Shown here: in pieces, positions 49,812 through 59,162 of the stretch | Position numbering within the stretch: the stretch's first letter is position 1 | Layout: every line of letters starts with the position of its first letter | Program-made: the position numbers and the translations under genes | Notes under the pieces: generated by a model | Seen by the model: only the letters and a program-made list of their open reading frames with translations | What the model was told of the DNA's origin: nothing | Database searches by the model: none | Assembly (NCBI GenBank): GCA_910578985.1 | Contig: CAJTSF010000003.1 | Span: 121,124-185,123 of the forward strand | Direction: 5' to 3' | DNA from: an uncultured Odoribacter sp. | Lineage (GTDB): Bacteria; Bacteroidota; Bacteroidia; Bacteroidales; Marinifilaceae | Length of the DNA: 64,000 nt

Positions 49812-51701
49812 ATGAGTGATGCTATTAAACATGAGTGCGGAATAGCCATGGTCAGGCTGTTGAAGCCTCTGGCATATTATCGGGAAAAGTATGGGGATGC
49901 TTTGTGGGGATTGAATAAGTTGTATCTGTTGATGGAGAAACAACACAACCGGGGACAGGAGGGCGCCGGAGTGGCTGCCGTGAAATTGAACGTCCGCCCG
50001 GGCGAGGAGTATATTTTCCGGGAAAGAGCGGAGGGTACCGGGGCGATTCAGGATATTTTCGCGTCAATCAACCGGGCAATGGTGAATTACCGCAAGGAGG
50101 AACCGGAAGCGGCGACGGAAGAGTTGCCTTTTGCGGGCGATATGTATATGGGGCATTTGCGGTATAGCACGACGGGACGTTCCGGCGTGTCTTACCTGCA
50201 TCCTTTTTTGCGCCGGAATAACTGGCGGAGCCGGAATCTCTCGCTGGCAGGCAATTTCAACCTGACAAACGTGGATGAGATTCTGGATTTCATCGTTTCC
50301 CAGGGACAGCATCCGAGGCATAATGCCGATACGTTCATCATCCTGGAGCAGCTGGGGTATTTGCTGGACGAGGAGGTGGAACGCCATTTCAAGGAGTTCA
50401 AGGCGCAAGGACTGAAAGGGCAGGAGATGAACGATGCCATCGAGCAGCACATCGATATCGAGACGATTCTGCGGGAGGCTTCCGCCCATTGGGACGGCGG
50501 GTATGTGATTACGGGTATTGTGGGGAGCGGCGATCTGTTTGCTTTCCGCGATCCGCAGGGGATTCGTCCGGCGTTCTGGTATGCGGATGACGAGGTGGTC
50601 GTGGTGGCTTCCGAGCGTCCGGTGATTCAGACGGTGTTCGATTTGGCGGTGGAGGATGTGCGGGAATTGCTGCCGGGGCAGAGCATCATTGTGAAACGCA
50701 CGGGAGAGATGTCGTTGAACCGGATACATCCGGCAGAGAAGCCGGCACCCTGTTCGTTTGAACGGATTTATTTCTCGCGGGGGAGCGATTGCGATATTTA
50801 TCGGGAGCGGAAAGAGCTGGGACGTCTGTTGACGGAGTCTATTCTGAAGAGTGTGGACGGGGATTTGGAGCATACGATTTTTTCTTTTATCCCGAATACG
50901 GCGGAGATTGCCTATTACGGCATGGTGCAGGGGGTTCGCGAGTGGTTGGACAAACAGAAGAGCGATTTGATTTGCGGGCAGAAGGATACATTGACCTGTG
51001 ATGAAATCCGGAAGATATTGTCCCGCGAGGTACGCACGGAGAAGTTGGCTATCAAGGACATCAAGTTGCGTACTTTCATTGCGGAGGGCAACAGCCGGAA
51101 TGATCTTGCCGCCCATGTTTACGACACGACTTACGGTACCGTGCGCGAAGGGGTGGATTCGGTGGTGGTGATAGACGACAGTATCGTGCGGGGCACTACG
51201 TTGCGGCAGAGCATCATCAAAATCCTGTGCCGCCAGAAACCGAAACGTATTGTGGTGGTTTCTTCTTCACCCCAGGTGAGGTATCCGGATTGTTACGGTA
51301 TCGATATGTCGAGAATGGGTGAGTTCATCGCTTTCCATGCCGCGGTTGCTTTGTTGAAGGAGCGGGGGATGGAGTCGGTGGTGAAGAGCGTGTACGACCG
51401 GAGCAAGGCGCAAATGGAGTTGCCGAAAGAGCAGGTGGTGAATTACGTGCAGGAGATTTACGCACCTTTTACGGATGAGGAGATTTCGGACAAGATTGCG
51501 GAGATGATTACTCCGGAGGATTGTCCTTCGGAAATCAAGGTGGTATATCAGACCATTGAAAATCTGCACAAGGCATGTCCGGCTCATCAGGGCGACTGGT
51601 ATTTTTCCGGCAATTACCCGACTCCGGGCGGTAACCGTTTGGTGAACCGCGCTTTTGTCGATTGGTATGAAAAAACGTATTTGTCGTGTTGCAGAAAATA
51701 A
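49812..51701 (+). CDS. Amidophosphoribosyltransferase-like protein (long PurF paralogue)
   Basis: A 629-residue two-domain protein. The N-terminal glutaminase domain has its nucleophile at Cys9 (MSDAIKHECGIAM), so a short propeptide would have to be removed as in classic PurF. The PRPP-binding loop VVVIDDSIVRGTTLRQSI is near residue 455. It is about 150 residues longer than typical PurF, with extra segments after residue 150 and at the C-terminus. Many Bacteroidota carry this long form beside a normal PurF; whether it makes phosphoribosylamine or has another role is not known to me. It follows the Wzz-like gene by 14 bp. Confidence 0.87.
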   Translation: MSDAIKHECGIAMVRLLKPLAYYREKYGDALWGLNKLYLLMEKQHNRGQEGAGVAAVKLNVRPGEEYIFRERAEGTGAIQDIFASINRAMVNYRKEEPEAATEELPFAGDMYMGHLRYSTTGRSGVSYLHPFLRRNNWRSRNLSLAGNFNLTNVDEILDFIVSQGQHPRHNADTFIILEQLGYLLDEEVERHFKEFKAQGLKGQEMNDAIEQHIDIETILREASAHWDGGYVITGIVGSGDLFAFRDPQGIRPAFWYADDEVVVVASERPVIQTVFDLAVEDVRELLPGQSIIVKRTGEMSLNRIHPAEKPAPCSFERIYFSRGSDCDIYRERKELGRLLTESILKSVDGDLEHTIFSFIPNTAEIAYYGMVQGVREWLDKQKSDLICGQKDTLTCDEIRKILSREVRTEKLAIKDIKLRTFIAEGNSRNDLAAHVYDTTYGTVREGVDSVVVIDDSIVRGTTLRQSIIKILCRQKPKRIVVVSSSPQVRYPDCYGIDMSRMGEFIAFHAAVALLKERGMESVVKSVYDRSKAQMELPKEQVVNYVQEIYAPFTDEEISDKIAEMITPEDCPSEIKVVYQTIENLHKACPAHQGDWYFSGNYPTPGGNRLVNRAFVDWYEKTYLSCCRK

Positions 51702-52585
51702 AGACTTGGATGCTCCCCGTGGCTATGCTCTCGGGGGCTTTTTTTTATGAGTTTTTCCATCGTTTGGCGTTTTTGGCGCCTTATCTGATATTCAGCATGC
51801 TGTTTATCACGTATTGCAAGTTGTCTTTCAGGGATTTGCGTTTCAGCCGGTTGCATGTATCATTGTTGGCGGTGCAGATTGTGGGAAGCCTTGTGGTGTA
51901 CGCCGCTTTGCGGTGGTTCGACCCTGTGGTGGCACAGGGGTGCATGATTTGCGTGCTGGCGCCTACGGCGACGGCTGCGGCGGTCGTGACCGGCATGCTG
52001 GGGGGAAGCGTAGCCTGTTTGGCAGCCTATACCTTGTTGAGCAGTCTGGTGATTGCATTGGTGTCCCCGTTGCTTTTCACCTTGATCGGGGGAAATAGTG
52101 GACTGGACTTCTGGGCTTCCGTGTGGCTGATTTGCCGGCAGGTGATGCCGGTGCTGGTGTTGCCATGTGTGCTGGCTTTCGTGCTGGAACGGGGAGTGCC
52201 TGCCCTGCACCGGCAGTTGAGGCGCTTGCAGGTGCTCTCTTTCTACTTGTGGGCATGCGGGTTGGCTATCGTCACGGGGAAGACGGTCTTTTTCATCGTG
52301 AACCAGAAGGGGGCGGACGTTACGGAGGAGTGGTGGATGGCTTCTTTCGCTTTGGTGATTTGTGTGGCGCAATTCGCTTTGGGGCGTCGTGTCGGACGCC
52401 GCTATGGCGATACGATTTCCGGCGGGCAGGGGTTAGGGCAAAAGAATACGATTCTGGCTATCTGGATGGCGCAAACCTATCTGAATCCCTTGTCTTCCAT
52501 TGCGCCGGCTTCCTATGTGCTGTGGCAGAACATGATCAACAGTTTCCAGTTGTGGCTGAAAGAGCGCCGCGAGCCTACTCCATGA
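51686..52585 (+). CDS. BASS-like membrane transporter
   Basis: A 299-residue inner membrane protein with about nine helices. CMICVLAPTATAAAVVTGMLGG and GLGQKNTILAIWMAQTYLNP lie where the two crossover motifs of bile acid:sodium symporter-type transporters fall, so a sodium- or proton-coupled anion carrier is likely. The start is uncertain: GTG at 51686 overlaps the preceding gene by 16 bp, while ATG at 51710 gives a shorter N-terminus. The 3' end overlaps the convergent metalloprotease gene by 11 bp. Confidence 0.7.
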   Translation: MLQKIKTWMLPVAMLSGAFFYEFFHRLAFLAPYLIFSMLFITYCKLSFRDLRFSRLHVSLLAVQIVGSLVVYAALRWFDPVVAQGCMICVLAPTATAAAVVTGMLGGSVACLAAYTLLSSLVIALVSPLLFTLIGGNSGLDFWASVWLICRQVMPVLVLPCVLAFVLERGVPALHRQLRRLQVLSFYLWACGLAIVTGKTVFFIVNQKGADVTEEWWMASFALVICVAQFALGRRVGRRYGDTISGGQGLGQKNTILAIWMAQTYLNPLSSIAPASYVLWQNMINSFQLWLKERREPTP

Positions 52586-53792
52586 TGATAATCACATTTT
52601 CCACCTCTTTCGTCAGGCTTTTCGTGACACTGATGTTTTTGGGTCCCGGAATCAACGGGCTGTTTTCAAGGACGTGCCGCACCCGCAGGTATTGGTCGGT
52701 GGTAAACTGGTCCATGAGGGAATAATCGTAATCCATGATGTTTCGGGAAATGAATGAAACGCCGTCGCAACTTGTGCGCCGGAGTACTTCCGGGAAACCC
52801 ATTTCCGGCAATGCGTTCAAATATTCTTGCCTGTTGTAGCTCGGGGTATCGTCGCAATAGTCCTCCCCATCGTCATCGTTGCAGTCCTTTTCGTGGAACA
52901 CATGGAATAGTCCTAAATAGTGTCCCAATTCGTGTGCTAATGTCGTGTAAGCTGTTGCTTCATAAATGTATTGGTTGTTTAAAGCGATGCCCCAGGGGAA
53001 GTTCGGCAGTTTGGTGTAGAACTGGCTGTTGGGAGGCAAGCCGATCAGTCCGTTTTGCGGAGAGGTGAGGGCAACCTGAGAAATGCCCAGTAAATCTTCT
53101 CTGGTGAAAGTGAAGACATATACGTTCACATATCGGTTGGGATCCCACATCAGGTCAGCATTGGCGGTGTTGGCAGAGGCGAGAAATTGTTCGGCATTGT
53201 AGTATGCCGTCGTGGAGCGCAGCACGCGGTCGATGCCCGCTTCCGGCATGGCTTCGCCCTGCGGGTTTTCAGTGGCCGGGACTAATTCGAGATTCATGTC
53301 GATGCTGTTGATGTTGTTGCCGTACAAGGCATTGCAATTTTCTATCAGGCGATAAATCGTTTCGCTTTTGATGTTCTGTACGGTATCGTCTCCCGTATGG
53401 TCCTGGTCGTAAATGAGGTGGAACACCACCGGTAAGCGGTAGTGATGCTCTCCGCGCAGGGTGTCCTGCGTGACGGAAAGGCTGATGTCTTCCCGTTCGC
53501 TGACCAGATGGAGCTCTGCGTTTCGCGCTTTGCCTGTCTGGTTGTCCTCTACGCTGACAATCAATTGCTCCGTGTTATTGCCGGAAGTTTTATTGACGGA
53601 ACACCAGTCGGTTCCGTTTTCCACTCGCCAGCTCGTGTTGCTGTTCACCGTCAGCATCCAGGCGCCTGCCTTGCCGGAAAAGTGGATGTTGTGTTCGGAT
53701 ATTTTCAGGACTTGTGGCGCGGGGTGGTCTTCCGCACAGGATAACAATCCGAGGAGAGGCAATAGGAGGGATATGAATGCTTTTATTTTCAT
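52575..53792 (-). CDS. Zinc metalloproteinase lipoprotein (BF0631-type metzincin)
   Basis: A 405-residue surface or periplasmic lipoprotein. The signal peptide ends in LLGLLSCAED. A BACON-like beta-sandwich (residues 28-112, WMLTVNSNTSWRVENGTDWC) precedes the protease domain. The active site is the full metzincin motif HELGHYLGLFH near residue 292, with a Met-turn in NIMDYDYS. Layout and motifs match the Bacteroidales zinc-dependent metalloproteinase lipoprotein family named after BF0631. Targets are unknown; host or dietary protein is plausible. It is transcribed away from the hemerythrin gene, sharing a 110-bp control region with a 12-bp palindrome. Confidence 0.88.
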   Translation of the reverse strand: MKIKAFISLLLPLLGLLSCAEDHPAPQVLKISEHNIHFSGKAGAWMLTVNSNTSWRVENGTDWCSVNKTSGNNTEQLIVSVEDNQTGKARNAELHLVSEREDISLSVTQDTLRGEHHYRLPVVFHLIYDQDHTGDDTVQNIKSETIYRLIENCNALYGNNINSIDMNLELVPATENPQGEAMPEAGIDRVLRSTTAYYNAEQFLASANTANADLMWDPNRYVNVYVFTFTREDLLGISQVALTSPQNGLIGLPPNSQFYTKLPNFPWGIALNNQYIYEATAYTTLAHELGHYLGLFHVFHEKDCNDDDGEDYCDDTPSYNRQEYLNALPEMGFPEVLRRTSCDGVSFISRNIMDYDYSLMDQFTTDQYLRVRHVLENSPLIPGPKNISVTKSLTKEVENVIIIME

Positions 53793-53812
53793 GACGATTC
53801 GTTTTATAGACG

Positions 53813-53820
53813 CAAAGGTA
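53813..53820 (-). promoter_or_regulatory. -7 box of metalloproteinase gene
   Basis: TACCTTTG on the minus strand is a full match to TAnnTTTG, 21 bp before the start codon. The 12-bp palindrome lies in place of a -33 element, as expected for an activator-dependent promoter. Confidence 0.5.
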
Positions 53821-53838
53821 GTGATTATATGTAAAATA

Positions 53839-53850
53839 CCTACATGTAGG
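53839..53850. promoter_or_regulatory. Perfect 12-bp palindrome between divergent promoters
   Basis: CCTACATGTAGG lies 19 bp from the metalloproteinase -7 box and 3 bp upstream of the -33 element of the hemerythrin gene. It is a good candidate operator for a dimeric regulator, perhaps the LuxR-type protein encoded downstream. Confidence 0.45.
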
Positions 53851-53852
53851 GA

Positions 53853-53883
53853 TTGGTAATTTGTTTCGTAACTGTTTACTTTG
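53853..53883 (+). promoter_or_regulatory. Promoter of hemerythrin/LuxR operon
   Basis: TTG at 53853-53855, 20 nt, then TTACTTTG (7 of 8 positions) 20 bp before the start codon. Confidence 0.5.
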
Positions 53884-53902
53884 CATTCAAAATGACAGAA
53901 CG

Positions 53903-54622
53903 ATGAATAAGAACATGAAGTATGCGGGGACGGATAAAATGGGGGATTTGATTTGTGAGAATTACAATCTGTTGCTGGTGATGAGCCGTTTCGGGTTGTC
54001 GTTGGGGTTTGGCGACCGGACAGTGGAACAGGTATGCGAGGCGCAGGGAGTACATACGGGCACTTTTTTGGCGGTGGTTAATTTCATGGATGACGAGTGT
54101 TGCGTTGCGGATGATTTCCGGAAGGAGCTTTCGATAGAGGCATTGATGGATTATCTGAAGCGGGCGCATGTTTATTTCCTGGATTTCAAATTGCAGGCAA
54201 TCCGTCGGAAGCTGGTGGAGGCGTTGGAGGTCACGAAAGAAGAGCCGGGGAGAGAGGTGGCAGGATTGATTTTGAAGTTTTACGATGCGTATGTGCATGA
54301 GGTGCAGGCGCATATGGGATATGAGAATCAAGTCGTGTTTACTTATGTGGAGGCGTTGCTACGGGGGGAAGTGTTGCCGGAATATAATATAGGAGTGTTT
54401 GCCAGGCGGCACAACCAGATAGAGACGAAATTGACGGAATTGAAGAATATCATGGTAAAATATTACCCCGCGCGGGTGGACAATGAGTACTTGAACGAGG
54501 TGTTGTTTGACATTTACGCTTGCGAGCAGGATTTGTGTTCGCATTGCCGTGTGGAGGATTACATGTTCGTTCCGTTGATATTGGAGTTGGAGAAAAAGTC
54601 GGAATGCCATGCGAGAGGATGA
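53903..54622 (+). CDS. Hemerythrin-domain protein
   Basis: A 239-residue helical cytosolic protein. Histidine and glutamate ligands spaced as in a four-helix hemerythrin bundle are visible: RAHVYFLDF, VQAHMGYENQVVF, ARRHNQIE, CSHCRVEDYMF. A di-iron centre that binds oxygen, NO or peroxide, or repairs iron-sulfur clusters as RIC/YtfE does, is the likely function. The first 70 residues (VEQVCEAQGVHTGTFLAVV) look like the small helical domain found at the N-terminus of RIC proteins. Its last 14 bp overlap the LuxR-type regulator gene, so the two are co-translated; sensing and regulation may be linked. Confidence 0.85.
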   Translation: MNKNMKYAGTDKMGDLICENYNLLLVMSRFGLSLGFGDRTVEQVCEAQGVHTGTFLAVVNFMDDECCVADDFRKELSIEALMDYLKRAHVYFLDFKLQAIRRKLVEALEVTKEEPGREVAGLILKFYDAYVHEVQAHMGYENQVVFTYVEALLRGEVLPEYNIGVFARRHNQIETKLTELKNIMVKYYPARVDNEYLNEVLFDIYACEQDLCSHCRVEDYMFVPLILELEKKSECHARG

Positions 54623-55223
54623 AGTCTTAAAGGTTGCCATTGCGGAGACATCGGTGATTATCCGTAGCGGCTTGGCGTTGGCGTTGAAGCGGATGCCGGG
54701 CATGAAAATCCTGCCGATTGAGGTCGTTTCGGCGGAGACGCTGGCGGATTGCATGCGTCTGCATCGACCTGACATGCTGATTGTCAATCCGGCTTTTTTA
54801 GGGTATTTCGATGTGCGGCGCTTCAAGGAAGAGCCGCAGCATGAAGGGATGAAATGTGTGGCGTTGCTTTGTGCGGTGGGGGACAGGGCGGTGTTGAAAC
54901 ATTATGACGAGGTATTCTCCTTGTATGACGATCCGGAGGAGTTGCAGGAAAAATTGCACCGTTTGATGAATATGCCGGGCAGGGGAGAGGAAACGGGTGG
55001 ACAAGATGTGTTGAGCACCCGGGAGAAAGAGATTGTCACTTGTGTGGTCAAGGGGATGACCAACAAAGAGATTGCGGATGCGCTTTTTCTCTCCACCCAT
55101 ACGGTGATTACCCATCGGCGCAATATTGCACGGAAGTTGCAGATTCACAGCCCTGCCGGCTTGACCATTTACGCGATTGTCAATAAATTGGTCGAACTTC
55201 AGGATATCAAGGATTACTTTTAA
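54609..55223 (+). CDS. LuxR/NarL-type regulator with degenerate receiver domain
   Basis: A 204-residue transcription factor. The C-terminal LuxR-type helix-turn-helix is clear (STREKEIVTCVVKGMTNKEI then ADALFLSTHTVITHRRNI). The N-terminal 120 residues have a receiver-like fold, but the acidic pocket is lost (AETS in place of a D-D pair) and the phosphate-accepting aspartate is replaced by asparagine (DMLIVNPAF). Activation by a histidine kinase is therefore unlikely; direct contact with the hemerythrin partner, encoded with a 14-bp overlap, is an attractive alternative. It also overlaps the convergent tatC gene by 17 bp. Confidence 0.88.
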   Translation: MREDEVLKVAIAETSVIIRSGLALALKRMPGMKILPIEVVSAETLADCMRLHRPDMLIVNPAFLGYFDVRRFKEEPQHEGMKCVALLCAVGDRAVLKHYDEVFSLYDDPEELQEKLHRLMNMPGRGEETGGQDVLSTREKEIVTCVVKGMTNKEIADALFLSTHTVITHRRNIARKLQIHSPAGLTIYAIVNKLVELQDIKDYF

Positions 55224-55995
55224 CCACCCGGATGCTCAGTTCGTAAAGCAAGTAGAGCGGGAGCGATACCAACAGGAGGGTGAACGCGTCGGACGTGGGG
55301 GTGATGATGGCGGCGACAATAAGAATGCCGACCAGCGCATGTTTACGGAATCTTTTCAACATGCCGGCGTGAATCAGATGCAGCCTGCCCAGAAGGTAGG
55401 CGATGACCGGTATTTCGAATGCCATTCCCAACAGGAGGGAGAGGGTGGTGAAACTGCTGACGTAGGAGGAGAGGGTAATCATGTTGGGAATGCTTTCGCT
55501 GACCTGATAGGTCGAGAGAAAACGGAATGAAAGCGGGAAAATGACGTAATAATTCAACAGGATGCCGCATAGAAACAAGAGGAACGCGGGAAACAGAATC
55601 TTGAGGCATATGCGGCGTTCCGCGCGGTGCAGGGCGGGGCTGATGAATCCGAACAGCAGATAAATGAGATAGGGGGAGGCGAGGAGAATGCCGGCATAGC
55701 ATGCCACACTCATGTGTATGGTGAATTGGGATGCGAGCTGGGTGTTGATCATTTCCACCCGAAATGCCTCCACGGCCAGAGAGGGCATATTCCACGAGGC
55801 AGCCAAAGCATTGAGCCAACGGTAAAGAATGAAATCCGGGCGGCTCGGAGCAAGAACCAGGTCGAACAGGGGTTCCTTGCAGGCGAATGCCACGCATGCC
55901 AAGACGACGACAGCAATCACCATCCGGAACAGCACTTGCCTAAGTTCGTCCAGATGATCCCAGAAAGTCATCGCTTCGGTGTCGTGTTCAGGCAT
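55207..55995 (-). CDS. tatC: Sec-independent translocase subunit TatC
   Basis: A 262-residue inner membrane protein with six helices that recognises twin-arginine signal peptides. The N-terminal MTFWDHLDELRQVLFRM, the glutamate-containing first loop and the conserved FEIPV near the fifth helix (LLLGMAFEIPVIAYLLG) are typical. The start ATG overlaps the tatA stop region by 8 bp, so tatA and tatC form one operon. No tatB is seen; a single TatA-type protein is usual in this phylum. Confidence 0.95.
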   Translation of the reverse strand: MPEHDTEAMTFWDHLDELRQVLFRMVIAVVVLACVAFACKEPLFDLVLAPSRPDFILYRWLNALAASWNMPSLAVEAFRVEMINTQLASQFTIHMSVACYAGILLASPYLIYLLFGFISPALHRAERRICLKILFPAFLLFLCGILLNYYVIFPLSFRFLSTYQVSESIPNMITLSSYVSSFTTLSLLLGMAFEIPVIAYLLGRLHLIHAGMLKRFRKHALVGILIVAAIITPTSDAFTLLLVSLPLYLLYELSIRVVKSNP

Positions 55996-56161
55996 CTTTT
56001 TCCTCTTCCTTACCGTTCATGCCGTCTTTGAAACTTTTTACCCCTTTTCCCAGCCCTTTCATCAATTCAGGTATTTTTTTGCCGCCGAAAAGCAACAACA
56101 CAATCAATGCGATAAAAAGAATTTCTTGTCCGCCTAATCCTAAAAATAGTAAACGCTCCAT
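55988..56161 (-). CDS. tatA: Sec-independent translocase subunit TatA
   Basis: A 57-residue protein. It begins MERLLFLGLGGQEILFIALI and has one N-terminal membrane helix, the LLFGGKKIPELMKGLGKG amphipathic segment with the conserved F-G pair, and a charged tail (GKEEEKDA). This is the standard TatA/E layout. It forms the pore oligomers of the Tat pathway with TatC, whose gene overlaps its 3' end by 8 bp. Proteins exported folded, for instance with iron-sulfur or molybdenum cofactors, are the expected clients. Confidence 0.93.
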   Translation of the reverse strand: MERLLFLGLGGQEILFIALIVLLLFGGKKIPELMKGLGKGVKSFKDGMNGKEEEKDA

Positions 56162-56185
56162 AACTCCGTTTGATTATAACTTTTG

Positions 56186-56193
56186 CAAAGTTA
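56186..56193 (-). promoter_or_regulatory. -7 box of tatA-tatC operon
   Basis: TAACTTTG on the minus strand matches TAnnTTTG fully, 25 bp before the tatA start. The -33 region is not clear. Confidence 0.5.
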
Positions 56194-56214
56194 TGAATTT
56201 GTTGGGGATTTTTT

Positions 56215-56244
56215 TTGTAGAAATGAATATAATTCTTACTTTCG
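56215..56244 (+). promoter_or_regulatory. Promoter of rho
   Basis: TTG at 56215-56217, 19 nt, and TACTTTCG (7 of 8 positions). The 5' leader is about 70 nt and includes a short hairpin-forming stretch (CCGGCTCGGTCCGG near 56265), which could serve autoregulation. Confidence 0.6.
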
Positions 56245-56319
56245 CGGCATATTTCAATTCCATCCGGCTCGGTCCGGGTGATTCACTACAAATAATTATA
56301 AATCCTTTTACCATAGTCT

Positions 56320-58218
<1,899 letters not shown>

Positions 58219-58252
58219 TTGCAGAAGTTTATCGCTTAAACTGCACTATAAT

Positions 58253-58291
58253 AAAAAGAGTTTCCGCCCATTTGAGCCGGAAACTCTTTTT
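58253..58291. terminator. Bidirectional terminator between rho and nadC
   Basis: AAAAAGAGTTTCCG and CGGAAACTCTTTTT form a perfect 14-bp stem with an 11-nt loop between convergent genes. Confidence 0.9.
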
Positions 58292-58321
58292 TTATTAATC
58301 TTATGATGGGGGGGCAGGTGT

Positions 58322-59158
58322 TTACTGTCTGATATTCATGCTGATGTCCAGCGCCGTCACGGAGTGGGTGAGGGCGCCCACGCTGATGAAGTCCACGCCG
58401 GTGGCGGCAACCTCCTTCAGGCGGGGGATGCTCATGTTGCCGGAGGCTTCCGTCTGTGCCGCCCCGCCGATGAGTTGCACGGCGGCGGCCATGCCTGCCG
58501 TGTCCATGTTGTCGAGCATGATGATGTCCGCACGAGCTTCCAGTGCTTCCCGCACCTCTTCCAGGTTGGTGGTTTCCACCTCCACCTTGATGCCGGCGGG
58601 GGCGTGGGTGCGCACGGCTTTCACCGCTTCCGCGATGCAGCCCGCCACTTTGATGTGGTTGTCCTTGATCATCACCATGTCATAGAGTCCCATGCGGTGG
58701 TTCGTCCCGCCGCCCGCTTTCACCGCCATCTTGTCCAATATACGCAATCCGGGCGCCGTCTTGCGCGTGTCCAGCAGGCGCGTGCGGGTGCCTGCCAGCT
58801 CTTTCACGTACTTTGCCGTCTCCGTGGCGATGCCCGACATCCGTTGCAGGATGTTGAGGGACAGGCGTTCCCCCAGCAGCAGGCAACGGTAGCTGGCTTC
58901 GATGCGCAGGATGATGTCCCCTTTCTTCACGGCATCCCCGTCTTTCACCCGGGCATCCCACACGAAATCCCGCTCAAACCGTTCGTACACACGGCGTGCC
59001 ACCTCCAATCCGGCGACCACCCCGTCCGCTTTCATCTTCATTTCCGCCACGGCGCGCGACTGCGCCGGGATAATGGATTCCGTAGTCACGTCTCCTGTGG
59101 CGATATCCTCCTCAATGGCGAGGTCAATCAACCTGTCAATCAATTGCTCCTGATTCAT
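58322..59158 (-). CDS. nadC: Nicotinate-nucleotide pyrophosphorylase
   Basis: A 278-residue enzyme that converts quinolinate and PRPP to nicotinate mononucleotide and CO2 in de novo NAD synthesis. Recognisable parts are EEDIATGDVTTESI at the N-terminus, RLSLNILQRMSGIAT, RLLDTRKTAPGLRILDKMAVKAGGG with the phosphate- and quinolinate-binding Arg/Lys/His, and the barrel motifs VEVETTNLEE and IMLDNMD. Its start lies 4 bp after the nadB stop, so the two are one operon. No nadA is in the window. Confidence 0.97.
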   Translation of the reverse strand: MNQEQLIDRLIDLAIEEDIATGDVTTESIIPAQSRAVAEMKMKADGVVAGLEVARRVYERFERDFVWDARVKDGDAVKKGDIILRIEASYRCLLLGERLSLNILQRMSGIATETAKYVKELAGTRTRLLDTRKTAPGLRILDKMAVKAGGGTNHRMGLYDMVMIKDNHIKVAGCIAEAVKAVRTHAPAGIKVEVETTNLEEVREALEARADIIMLDNMDTAGMAAAVQLIGGAAQTEASGNMSIPRLKEVAATGVDFISVGALTHSVTALDISMNIRQ

Positions 59159-59162
59159 ATTT

